Source: an uncultured Lachnospiraceae bacterium | GTDB taxonomy: Bacteria; Bacillota; Clostridia; Lachnospirales; Lachnospiraceae | Direction of reading: 5' to 3' | Length of the DNA: 64,000 bases | Assembly (NCBI GenBank): GCA_934899185.1 | Contig: CAKXYI010000009.1 | Coordinates: forward strand, 26,944-90,943 | Part shown: positions 35,268 through 43,430 of the stretch, piece by piece | Layout: the number at the start of each line of letters is the position of its first letter | Position numbering within the stretch: the stretch's first letter is position 1 | The notes under the pieces: model-generated | The model's database searches: none | Told to the model about the DNA's origin: nothing | What the model saw: only the letters and a program-made list of their open reading frames with translations | Position numbers and translations under genes: made by a program

Positions 35268-37685
35268 TTACTTTCTCAACTGAATACCCATGGCTTCCAG
35301 TGCCTTTAAAATACGATTCATGGCAGTTGTGATATCTTCTTCTTCCAGATTTTTATCTTTTGCTCTGAAGGTCAAAGAATACGCAACAGACTTGTGTCCC
35401 TTTAAGATCTGGTTGCCTTCGTAGATATCAAAGAGTTCGTATGACTCCAGATAATTACCACCCTTGGTCTCAAAGACTTCCTCGATCTGTCCAACCAAGA
35501 TTTCCTTCGGAACCACCATGCTGATATCCCTTGTTGCAGCCGGGAACTTGGCAATGCCTTCGTACTTCTTGTCAAAGGATACAAATTCCATCACTGCCGG
35601 CATGTCAACAACAGCGATATAGGTGCGCTCTTTCATACCATAATTTGCACATACCTTCGGATGTACCTCTCCCAGGTAACCGATGACCTTATCCTGATAA
35701 AGGACATTTGCCTGACGCCCCGGATGTAAGAAATTCTTACCGGATGCCGGATCATAGGTCAGTTTTGCATCCATGCCAAGTTGTGAAGTGATCTCTTCAA
35801 TGACACCTTTCATGGTAAAGAAATCACCCTCACCATACATACCAAGTGTCAACTGCATTCTTTCTTCCGGCAGTTCGGTCAGTGGCAACTGCTTTGGCAG
35901 ATAAATATTTCCCATTTCAAACAAACGCACGTCCTTATTACGACGGTTGGCGTTGGTTGCCAAAGAGGTCATCATACCGTTCAAAGAAAGGGTACGCATG
36001 ATACTGAAATCCTCTCCCAAAGGATTGGATATCACAATTGCCTGACGAAGAACATCCTCCTTATCTAAAAGCAGTTTGTCGAATACCTTCGGACTTTCAA
36101 AGGAATAGGTCATGCCTTGAGAGAATCCGCAGAACTGTGCTACATTGCGCACGATCTTTTCTACCTTTAACTTTTCAGAAAGACGACCGGTGGTTGCTTC
36201 TCCGCTTGGCAGTGAGGTCGGAATCTTGTCATAGCCATAGAAACGGGCAACTTCTTCTGCAAGATCGGCATAACTTTCCAGATCCTGTCTCCATGACGGT
36301 ACCAATACCTCATTGGTCTTTTCGTCATAGCCTAAGTCCAGACGTTTGAAGTATTCTAACATTTCTTCCGGTGAAATGTCGGTTCCCAGCATATGATTGT
36401 ATTTATCCGGTTCAAACGGCAGTCGTCTGTCTTCCATCTTCTTGGTGTAGATATCGATAGCCCCGCCAACGACCTGCCCTGCGCCCAGTTCTTCTACCAA
36501 CTGGCAGGCGCGATCCATAGCCTCCATGGCATTGTTTGGATCCAGTCCCTTTTCAAACTTGCCGGATGCGTCGGTACGCAGTCCCACACGCTTGGAAGAA
36601 AGACGGATATTGGTTCCATCAAAGCATGCAGCCTCGAATAACATGGTAGAAACATTGTCTGTGATCATGGAGTTTTCACCACCCATGATACCGGCGATAC
36701 CAATGGCTTTCTCGCCATCACAGATCATAAGTACATTTTCATCTACATTTCTTTCCTGTCCGTCCAAGGTCACGAAAGTCTCACCTGCATTGGCACGGCG
36801 GACTCTGATCTGGTGTCCTTCGATCGTATCCATATCATAGGCATGCATCGGCTGACCGTACTCTTCCATAACATAGTTGGTGATATCGACAATATTGTTG
36901 ATCGGACGGATACCCTGTGCACGCAGGCGTTTCTGCATCCATTCCGGTGAAGGAGCGATCTTGATATTCTTTACCACTCTTGCCGTATATCGCGGGCAGA
37001 GATCTGTCGCCTCTACGGACACCTTGATATAATCGTTGACATCCTCGTTGTTGCCAGTCTTTGTAACGACCGGTGGTACAAATTCTTTTTTAAAGGTTGC
37101 TGCTGCTTCTCTTGCAATACCAAGAACAGCAAAGCAGTCTACACGGTTGGATGTGATCTCGTATTCTACAACGGCATCATCCAGTCCCAATACCTTGACG
37201 GCATCAACTCCCACCTGTGTATCCTCCGGAAAAATATAAATGCCGTATTCCGGTGCATCCGGGAACATATTGCGGTCAGAGCCAAGTTCTTCGATCGAAC
37301 ACATCATACCGTAAGACTCTACGCCACGCAATTTGCCCTTCTTGATCTTGATACCGCCCTCGGTCTTTTCGCCGTCATGCCCACCGGCAACACGTCCGCC
37401 ATCTAAAACAACCGGCACTTTTGCACCTTCATATACATTTGGTGCACCGGTCACGATCTGGATCGTCTCGTTTCCCACATTGACCTGGCAGATGACAAGT
37501 TTGTCTGCATCCGGGTGCTTTTCGATCTTTTCGATCTGTCCGACTACGATCTTTTCCAGATCCTTGTCCATACATTCATAAAATTCTACTTTGGAGCCTG
37601 ACAAAGTCATAGCATCCATAAATTCCTGAGGCGTTGCTTCCAGCCCCGGTACTAAATCTTTGATCCAATTTAATGATGTTCTCAT
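35268..37685 (-). CDS. pheT: Phenylalanine-tRNA ligase beta subunit
   Basis: 805 residues, full length. N-terminal tRNA-binding domain (VVGQIEKIEKHPDADKL), B3/B4 editing domain, B5, the catalytic-like core and the C-terminal anticodon-binding FDX-ACB domain (FPAATRDISMVV). It works as an alpha2-beta2 enzyme with PheS, encoded 21 bp upstream. AGGAGG precedes the ATG. Confidence 0.98.
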   Translation of the reverse strand: MRTSLNWIKDLVPGLEATPQEFMDAMTLSGSKVEFYECMDKDLEKIVVGQIEKIEKHPDADKLVICQVNVGNETIQIVTGAPNVYEGAKVPVVLDGGRVAGGHDGEKTEGGIKIKKGKLRGVESYGMMCSIEELGSDRNMFPDAPEYGIYIFPEDTQVGVDAVKVLGLDDAVVEYEITSNRVDCFAVLGIAREAAATFKKEFVPPVVTKTGNNEDVNDYIKVSVEATDLCPRYTARVVKNIKIAPSPEWMQKRLRAQGIRPINNIVDITNYVMEEYGQPMHAYDMDTIEGHQIRVRRANAGETFVTLDGQERNVDENVLMICDGEKAIGIAGIMGGENSMITDNVSTMLFEAACFDGTNIRLSSKRVGLRTDASGKFEKGLDPNNAMEAMDRACQLVEELGAGQVVGGAIDIYTKKMEDRRLPFEPDKYNHMLGTDISPEEMLEYFKRLDLGYDEKTNEVLVPSWRQDLESYADLAEEVARFYGYDKIPTSLPSGEATTGRLSEKLKVEKIVRNVAQFCGFSQGMTYSFESPKVFDKLLLDKEDVLRQAIVISNPLGEDFSIMRTLSLNGMMTSLATNANRRNKDVRLFEMGNIYLPKQLPLTELPEERMQLTLGMYGEGDFFTMKGVIEEITSQLGMDAKLTYDPASGKNFLHPGRQANVLYQDKVIGYLGEVHPKVCANYGMKERTYIAVVDMPAVMEFVSFDKKYEGIAKFPAATRDISMVVPKEILVGQIEEVFETKGGNYLESYELFDIYEGNQILKGHKSVAYSLTFRAKDKNLEEEDITTAMNRILKALEAMGIQLRK

Positions 37686-37706
37686 GCTATTTTCTTCCTC
37701 CTACTC

Positions 37707-38726
37707 CTAGAACTGCTTCAAGAAACGATCGTCGTTCTCATACAAGAGTCTCATGTCGTCAATTTCGTACTTCAAAAGTGTGATTCGCTCCAAGCCAAGT
37801 CCGAAAGCAAATCCCTGATATTCATTCGGATCGATACCGCTCATTTTGAGTACCTTTGGATGTACCATACCACAGCCTAAGATCTCGATCCAGCCCTCGC
37901 CCTTACAGAAGCGACAGCCCTTGCCGCCACACTTGAAGCAAGAAACATCCATCTCTGCACTCGGCTCGGTAAACGGAAAATGATGCGGACGGAACTTGAC
38001 CTTGGTGTCCGCGCCAAATAACTGCTTAACGAACTCCTGCAGGGTTCCCTTTAAGTCAGCAAAGGTAATATTCTTATCAATGACCATACCCTCGATCTGA
38101 TGAAAGGAAGGAGAATGGGTCGCATCTACTTCATCGGAACGAAAAACTCTTCCCGGTGCGATCATACGGATCGGCAGTTTGCCCTTTTCCATGACGCGTA
38201 CCTGTACCGGTGAGGTCTGTGTACGGAGCAAAATGTCCTTATTGATATAGAAGGTATCCTGTTCATCCTTTGCCGGATGGTTGGCCGGGATATTGAGTGC
38301 CTCAAAGTTGTAGTAATCGTATTCTACTTCCGGACCTTCTACGACTTCGTAGCCCATGCCAACGAATATATCTTCTACTTCCTGCAATACATTAGTGTTT
38401 GGATGTAAATGTCCGATCTTTGCCTTCTTTGCCGGAAGGGTCACATCGATGACTTCGGATTTGAGACGGTGATCTAATTCTGCCTCTTCCATGCGCTCTT
38501 TCGCCTCAGCGAGTTTTTCCTCAATTGCACTTCTGGTCTCATTTACCAGTTGTCCTACTGCCGGTCTGTCCTCCGGCTTGACATCCTTCATGGACTTTAA
38601 TACAGCGGTCAATTCACCCTTTTTTCCAAGCACTGCCACACGCACATCGTTGAGTGCAGACATTTCTTCTGCTGCATCGATCTGTTCTATGGCTCTTTTT
38701 GTGATTTCCTGTAACTTATCTTTCAT
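37707..38726 (-). CDS. pheS: Phenylalanine-tRNA ligase alpha subunit
   Basis: 339 residues. N-terminal coiled coil, then the class II synthetase core with FRSDEVDATHSPSFHQIEG (motif 2) and GFAFGLGLERI (motif 3). A CxxC pair (CFKCGGKGCRFC) is seen before motif 3, as in many Firmicutes. The frame extends to 38822 through the leader, but AAGGAGATAGAA precedes ATG 38726. Expression is controlled by the T-box upstream. Confidence 0.98.
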   Translation of the reverse strand: MKDKLQEITKRAIEQIDAAEEMSALNDVRVAVLGKKGELTAVLKSMKDVKPEDRPAVGQLVNETRSAIEEKLAEAKERMEEAELDHRLKSEVIDVTLPAKKAKIGHLHPNTNVLQEVEDIFVGMGYEVVEGPEVEYDYYNFEALNIPANHPAKDEQDTFYINKDILLRTQTSPVQVRVMEKGKLPIRMIAPGRVFRSDEVDATHSPSFHQIEGMVIDKNITFADLKGTLQEFVKQLFGADTKVKFRPHHFPFTEPSAEMDVSCFKCGGKGCRFCKGEGWIEILGCGMVHPKVLKMSGIDPNEYQGFAFGLGLERITLLKYEIDDMRLLYENDDRFLKQF

Positions 38727-38766
38727 TTCTATCTCCTTTTCTTTATTTTCTCCTGAAAATCTGTTT

Positions 38767-38827
38767 GGCACGTCAATGCCTTTTGTGCGGTAGGAAATCC
38801 AGCATAATTTCCTATCGAACAAAAAAG
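38767..38827. repeat. 61-nt double-hairpin module, copy 1 (pheS leader)
   Basis: GGCA-TGCC and a longer stem of about 15 bp (TAGGAAAT / ATTTCCTA core) lie between the T-box terminator and the pheS Shine-Dalgarno site. The module is 77% identical to 41580-41640, with compensatory changes in the long stem (C-G versus T-A, A-T versus G-C). Confidence 0.6.
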
Positions 38828-39061
38828 CGGAGGCTCCATCCCATAGGGACGAAGTGACTCCGCGTTACCACCCTGATTCCAGATTGCTCTGACTCTCATA
38901 TGCTTAACGTGCACTACCCGTCGCGACCTACTATAAATTCAGTCACGCGGCTCCTGCGGGAAATTCACACATCATCTTACCTTAGACGGGCTTTCAGCCG
39001 ATGACCCATCCTCTCTGAAAAAAGTATGACCTGCTACTGTACGCATTCAACGCCTTTAACA
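38821..39061 (-). promoter_or_regulatory. T-box riboswitch controlling pheS-pheT-queA
   Basis: The minus strand carries stem I elements (AGAGAGGATGGG near 39010), a specifier region with AATTTC that fits a Phe codon (UUC or UUU), the T-box AGGGTGGTAACGCGG (38874-38860) and a terminator GCGGAG...CTCCGC followed by TTTTTT (38864-38821). Uncharged tRNA-Phe should favour the antiterminator and raise expression of the synthetase. Confidence 0.92.
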
Positions 39062-39067
39062 TCTGAC

Positions 39068-39096
39068 ATTCTAGCATAGCCTGAAAAAAACATCAA
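39068..39096 (-). promoter_or_regulatory. Sigma-A promoter of the pheS T-box transcript
   Basis: On the minus strand TTGATG (39096-39091), a 17-bp spacer and TAGAAT (39073-39068). The -35 box overlaps the last codons of the YihY-family gene. Confidence 0.7.
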
Positions 39097-39983
39097 GATT
39101 TATTTCTCATGCGAAAAGCTTTCCATTTATCCTGTATTTTTTCCATCTGCTTGCGCATAAGTCTTCCCAACACTTCGGCGAAAAAGACATTTGCCTCCGC
39201 ACACATGAACATGATATACATACACGAATACAACCAGAACATCATGAGCACGATCGTCGACATACTGCCGTAAATAGAAAAACGATCATAAAAATTTACA
39301 TATAAAGATAAGAAGATAGAAAATACATACCAGATTGCCGCACAGATCAGTGCGCCCGGGATCTGCGTATAAGCCTTGATCTTCTTATTTGGCAGGGTCG
39401 TAAAGAGCCAGACAAAAAGTCCGGTCAGTATGGCAAAGACTACCAGCCCTCGGATCAGCGGGCGGACACTGACAATGGCTACCAGTATGCCCCAGACACC
39501 AAACGCCTGGTCTAAAAGGCTCTGGATATATTCCGTAAATACCATGAGGATCAGCACGATAATAATGGCAAAAATGAATATGATCGTATAGACGATCGCC
39601 CAGAAACGGACGACAAACCAGTTTCTGGTCTCATCAATGCCATTTAAGACATTCATGCCTGCCGTCATATATTGCAGTGCCTTTCCTGCTGCCCACAGGG
39701 CAATGATCGCAGTGAGGGATATGATTCCGACTGACCGGGAATATACTTCATTCAAGATCAACTGCAAGATCGGTTCGATATATTTTGGCATGGCTTTACA
39801 GAGCAGGTCGGTAACATATTCCTGTGAAATGTTGGTGTACTGTAATAAGGAAGTAAACACCATCAAAAAAGGAATTGCCGACATAATGATAAAAAATGCC
39901 GCCTGCGCTGCGAAAGCACCAATATTATCTCTTTTACATTTATCCAGATATGTCTTTACATATCCGATGACCATCCATATCAT
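39093..39983 (-). CDS. YihY/BrkB-family membrane protein
   Basis: 296 residues with six membrane helices. The segments AAQAAFFIIMSAIPFLMVF and GAALICAAIWY-like (here PGALICAAIWYVFS) are typical of the YihY/UPF0761 family, once annotated as RNase BN. The function is unknown. GAGG is 7 nt before the ATG. It follows the SpoIID-like gene by 16 bp. Confidence 0.9.
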   Translation of the reverse strand: MIWMVIGYVKTYLDKCKRDNIGAFAAQAAFFIIMSAIPFLMVFTSLLQYTNISQEYVTDLLCKAMPKYIEPILQLILNEVYSRSVGIISLTAIIALWAAGKALQYMTAGMNVLNGIDETRNWFVVRFWAIVYTIIFIFAIIIVLILMVFTEYIQSLLDQAFGVWGILVAIVSVRPLIRGLVVFAILTGLFVWLFTTLPNKKIKAYTQIPGALICAAIWYVFSIFLSLYVNFYDRFSIYGSMSTIVLMMFWLYSCMYIMFMCAEANVFFAEVLGRLMRKQMEKIQDKWKAFRMRNKS

Positions 39984-39999
39984 AATCTGTCCTCTATCT

Positions 40000-41463
40000 T
40001 TAATTTACCTGCTGCAAGGCGGTTCCCTGGTAAAAATATCCAAGGATATCCGTATAAGCATAACCGGCTGCCGCCAAGGCTTTGGCTGCGTTCTGGCTCA
40101 TACCCACACCATGTCCGAAGCCACCGCCATAGACCAGAAACTTCCCGTCCCCCTGCTTTTCGATGGAGATTGCCGCACTCGGAAGCGTGCTGATGCTGTC
40201 TAGCCTTTCCTGATCCTGCAAGATGACATAACCACACAGATCACCTAAGATCTGCCGGATATGTAACTGATCCCCTATCTCTAGCTTTCCCTCGGAAAAA
40301 GAAATGCTGATGCGCATGGCTGCCCCGCCGGGATTGCGTTTTTCTATCGAGATATTCTTGATCTGCCCCAAGGCCTTATCATCTGTCAAAGAAGTGTCTG
40401 TAATCTTCTTTTTCATCTTTTTGTCGCAGGAAATGCTATCGTCTGTGGCAAGATAATTCTGCAAATGTGCCCGCAGCCCTGAAAGATCATTCCCTGTAAG
40501 ATTTGCCTGCCAGCGAAAATAACGTTCATTTGCCTCATAAGCATTCTCGTCCCCACCACGCAGATAAGTATCAAAATCCTGTCCGTTTTCCTGCAATCCG
40601 ATATAGCCGGCATGAAAGATACTGCCATCCATATTACCAAAAAGCGTGCCATCCTGCATATAGCCACAGGATGTCGAATAATATAGGGCATCGACCACGA
40701 CTCCATCTTTCATAAGGATCTGCCCTACGGTAGAACGAATTGCCTCATTAGTCTCCGCAGATTCTGTCCCCTGATTATACACCTGAAAAGAGACGGTGTC
40801 ATCCATATTTCCCTTGACATCGGGATAGGCATAGGAATTGCTGTGCCCATAAGCATAGGTTCTTGCACATACCGCCTGCGCCTTTAATGCCTCTGCCCCA
40901 TATGTCCTTGGCATCTCGCTTGGCACGACACGCTTTAAATAATATTCCATGGGAATCTGATTGACCAGCACAAGTCCATTTGCCTGCCCCCAGATCTCCA
41001 GCGTCCCCTCATATCCATTGGATGTCACACCGTCCTCATTGACCAGATACCACTGGCTGCCCTCTGCGCCTGTAACCGTGATCGTCTCCCCGGTGCTGAT
41101 CTGGTCCGCACTCATGCTATAGGTCGTCCCTGCTGCCAGATCGCTGGTCTGCCCTGCCCGGGTAATGGTCAGATTGCTGTCCCCGTAAATGCTGATAGAG
41201 CCCCGGTATATATCTTTGTCCCGATCCATAAGTACAATGCGAAGATTCGAAGAATAGGGCATTGCCTCCGGCGTATCCGAAACTTCTTCCTGTATTTTAT
41301 CCTCTTCCTTAGTTGTCTGTCTCGCTATAAAATCCTGCAAAATACGCATTTTTCCTTGAGTATAAAGAATCAATAAGATCAAAAAGACACACAAAACGGT
41401 CAGAAAAATAACCATGCGATAGTCTTTTGGCTTTCGTAATGTATAACGTGTCCGTTTTTTCAA
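40000..41463 (-). CDS. SpoIID/LytB-domain protein, membrane anchored
   Basis: 487 residues: basic head, one membrane helix (about 17-36), an extracellular linker and beta-rich region, then a SpoIID domain with PMEYYLKRVVPSEMP, EALKAQAVCARTYAY and the C-terminal GGGFGHGVGMSQNAAKALA. SpoIID is a lytic transglycosylase acting in engulfment; related LytB proteins enhance amidases. Much longer than B. subtilis SpoIID, with an insert of about 120 residues. The start is TTG 41463 behind GGGAGGGAG. Confidence 0.9.
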   Translation of the reverse strand: MKKRTRYTLRKPKDYRMVIFLTVLCVFLILLILYTQGKMRILQDFIARQTTKEEDKIQEEVSDTPEAMPYSSNLRIVLMDRDKDIYRGSISIYGDSNLTITRAGQTSDLAAGTTYSMSADQISTGETITVTGAEGSQWYLVNEDGVTSNGYEGTLEIWGQANGLVLVNQIPMEYYLKRVVPSEMPRTYGAEALKAQAVCARTYAYGHSNSYAYPDVKGNMDDTVSFQVYNQGTESAETNEAIRSTVGQILMKDGVVVDALYYSTSCGYMQDGTLFGNMDGSIFHAGYIGLQENGQDFDTYLRGGDENAYEANERYFRWQANLTGNDLSGLRAHLQNYLATDDSISCDKKMKKKITDTSLTDDKALGQIKNISIEKRNPGGAAMRISISFSEGKLEIGDQLHIRQILGDLCGYVILQDQERLDSISTLPSAAISIEKQGDGKFLVYGGGFGHGVGMSQNAAKALAAAGYAYTDILGYFYQGTALQQVN

Positions 41464-41492
41464 TTCTTTTCTCCCTCCCAGGAATTTTTATT

Positions 41493-41674
41493 ACATAAGA
41501 CAGAATGTGCTTCTGCACATTCTCGCGCCGAGCACGGTCGCTTGCGACAATCTACAACTTCGTGCGAGTGCGCATCATTGGCACGCCAGTGCCTTTTGTG
41601 TGATAAGGGATTCATCAGAATTCCCTATCACACAAGAAAGGAAGTCACCGGACGGCAACTTCCTTGTCTTATGT
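41493..41674. repeat. 182-nt multi-hairpin element
   Basis: Closed by ACATAAGACA (41493-41502) and TGTCTTATGT (41665-41674). Inside are AGAATGTGC-TTCT-GCACATTCT (41502-41523), GGCAC-GTGCC (41580-41593), a long stem TTGTGTGATA/TATCACACAA (to 41635) and AAGGAAGT/ACTTCCTT (41638-41665). The inner part 41580-41640 recurs in the pheS leader. It may be a structured RNA or a small mobile repeat. Confidence 0.55.
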
Positions 41675-41807
41675 GTTTTATCTTTTTAAGTATCCCCAAA
41701 ATGCCGGGCCTGATATTTTGACTCCTAGCAATGCTAGGTGGGTAACCGCAATCTGACTTCTGCCTTCCACTGCAAACGGAGGCCTGACATCCATCAGACA
41801 ATATAAG
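41668..41807 (+). ncRNA. Candidate structured RNA, family not recognised
   Basis: CTTATGT (41668-41674) can close with ATATAAG (41801-41807). Inside are CAAAAT/ATTTTG (41697-41720), the perfect hairpin CCTAGC-AAT-GCTAGG (41724-41738), CTGAT/ATCAG (41710-41714 with 41793-41797) and GCCTTCC/GGAGGC (41762-41783). A closing stem, a large bubble and a long end hairpin recall 6S RNA, but I cannot confirm the family or the strand. The rest of the gap (41808-41937) shows only AT-rich DNA. Confidence 0.33.
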
Positions 41808-41937
41808 AATCCCTTTTAAAGTAAATGTAGGTTCAAAACAACAGGTTGAATCGCACATTTCAGGTTAAAAAAATTCTATTGCTATTATATGATATCTTCA
41901 AATAAATTACCATAGTAAATTATGCTTTTTTCACATC

Positions 41938-41967
41938 TTGCTTTTACACGATAACTCGTGATAATAT
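41938..41967 (+). promoter_or_regulatory. Citrate synthase promoter with internal operator
   Basis: TTGCTT (41938-41943), an 18-bp spacer and an extended -10 TG-A-TAATAT (TG at 41959-41960, TAATAT 41962-41967). The spacer contains the inverted repeat CACGA-TAAC-TCGTG (41947-41960), which would let a repressor block the promoter. Confidence 0.5.
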
Positions 41968-41999
41968 AAATAGTATATACGCAAAAGGAGGTAACCATT

Positions 42000-43367
42000 G
42001 TGACAAATCAATCATTTAGCGAAATTACTCCTCAGTTAGTACATTTATCAGAATTATCCAAGAAATCCTCTTACATCGACCCGGAATTATACACCAAATA
42101 CGATGTAAAAAGAGGTCTTCGTGATTTAAATGGTAAAGGTGTCTTAGTCGGAATTACCGAGATTTCCGAGGTCAATTCCACCAAGATTGTGGATGGCAAA
42201 TCCGTTCCTTGCGACGGTGAGTTATACTACCGCGGATACAATGTGCAGGATCTGATCGCAGAAATACCGGACGACTGCTTCTTTGGTTTCGAGGAATGCA
42301 CCTATCTGCTCCTCTTTGGCAAATTACCAAACAAACAGGAACTGAACGAATTCTGTGAATTGTTGAGCAATTATCGTTCCCTGCCACAGAACTTTGTCCG
42401 TGATGTCATCATGAAAAAGCCAAGCAAAGACATGATGAACGCATTAGCACGTGGAGTACTGACCTTATATTCTTATGATGAAGTACCAGACGACACATCC
42501 GAAGCCAATGTCCTGCGTCAGTGCTTACAACTGATCAGTATGTTCCCGCTTCTGTCCGTTTACAGTTACCAGACCTACCGCCACTACTACAATGGCGAAA
42601 GTCTGATCATCCATCCGCCAAAGAAAGAATATTCTACCGCAGAAAACATCCTGCATTGTCTGCGTGATGACAGTAAGTTCACACCACTTGAGGCAAAACT
42701 TTTAGATGTTGCCCTGATCCTGCATATGGAACACGGCGGTGGTAACAATTCCACCTTTACGACACATCTGGTTTCCTCCTCCGGTACGGATACCTACTCT
42801 GCCATTGCTGCTGCGATCGGTTCTTTGAAGGGGCCAAAACATGGCGGTGCCAACATCAAGGTTGTCAAGATGTTTGCAGATATGAAAGAACAGGTCAAAG
42901 ACTGGACCAATGAAGATGAAGTCGGCAATTACCTGCGTGACCTTCTGGATAAAAAAGCCTTCGACAAGGCTGGTCTTATTTATGGTATGGGTCATGCCGT
43001 TTACTCTCTGTCTGACCCGAGAGCCGTTACCTTCCGTTCTTTCGTAGAACGTCTGTCCGAGGAAAAGGGCTATGAAAAAGAATTTGCCCTCTACTCTTTG
43101 GTAGAGCGCTTAGCACCTGAGATTATTGCCGAGAAGCGCAAGATCTACAAGGGTGTTAGCCCGAACGTCGATTTTTACAGTGGTTTTGTATATCAGATGC
43201 TTGGTCTTCCAATGGAACTCTATACACCGATCTTCGCCATCGCGCGTATTGCCGGATGGAGCGCACACCGTATGGAAGAAGTATGTCACAAGGGCAAGAT
43301 CATGCGTCCTGCCTACATGACTGTATGTCCGCACAAGGATGTAACTCCTATGGACGAAAGAGAATAG
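42000..43367 (+). CDS. gltA: Citrate synthase
   Basis: 455 residues. It condenses acetyl-CoA and oxaloacetate. The catalytic His regions are HMEHGGGNNSTFT and YGMGHAVYSLSDPRA, and the catalytic Asp lies in PNVDFYSGFVY. The size and N-terminal extension fit the citrate/2-methylcitrate synthase form found in Clostridia. The start is GTG at 42000 with AGGAGGT 7 nt upstream. It stands alone and ends in a REP-type terminator. Confidence 0.95.
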   Translation: MTNQSFSEITPQLVHLSELSKKSSYIDPELYTKYDVKRGLRDLNGKGVLVGITEISEVNSTKIVDGKSVPCDGELYYRGYNVQDLIAEIPDDCFFGFEECTYLLLFGKLPNKQELNEFCELLSNYRSLPQNFVRDVIMKKPSKDMMNALARGVLTLYSYDEVPDDTSEANVLRQCLQLISMFPLLSVYSYQTYRHYYNGESLIIHPPKKEYSTAENILHCLRDDSKFTPLEAKLLDVALILHMEHGGGNNSTFTTHLVSSSGTDTYSAIAAAIGSLKGPKHGGANIKVVKMFADMKEQVKDWTNEDEVGNYLRDLLDKKAFDKAGLIYGMGHAVYSLSDPRAVTFRSFVERLSEEKGYEKEFALYSLVERLAPEIIAEKRKIYKGVSPNVDFYSGFVYQMLGLPMELYTPIFAIARIAGWSAHRMEEVCHKGKIMRPAYMTVCPHKDVTPMDERE

Positions 43368-43380
43368 ATAAGTAGAAGAA

Positions 43381-43430
43381 CAGGAGGGACGTTCCTAATG
43401 GCTCAAGGAGTGTCCCTCCTGTCTTTTTTC
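43381..43430 (+). terminator. Citrate synthase terminator; REP-like hairpin copy 3
   Basis: CAGGAGGGACGTTCC pairs with GGAGTGTCCCTCCTG as a 15-bp stem with two G-U pairs, followed by TCTTTTTTC. It has the same core and orientation as the repeats at 2921 and 17124, but here it has a T tract and acts as a terminator. Confidence 0.85.

Noticed and set aside
41733..41750. GGTGGGTAACCGC, similar to the T-box core
   Set aside because: No stem I, specifier or terminator is near, and the downstream gene is citrate synthase. Kept only as part of a candidate RNA.
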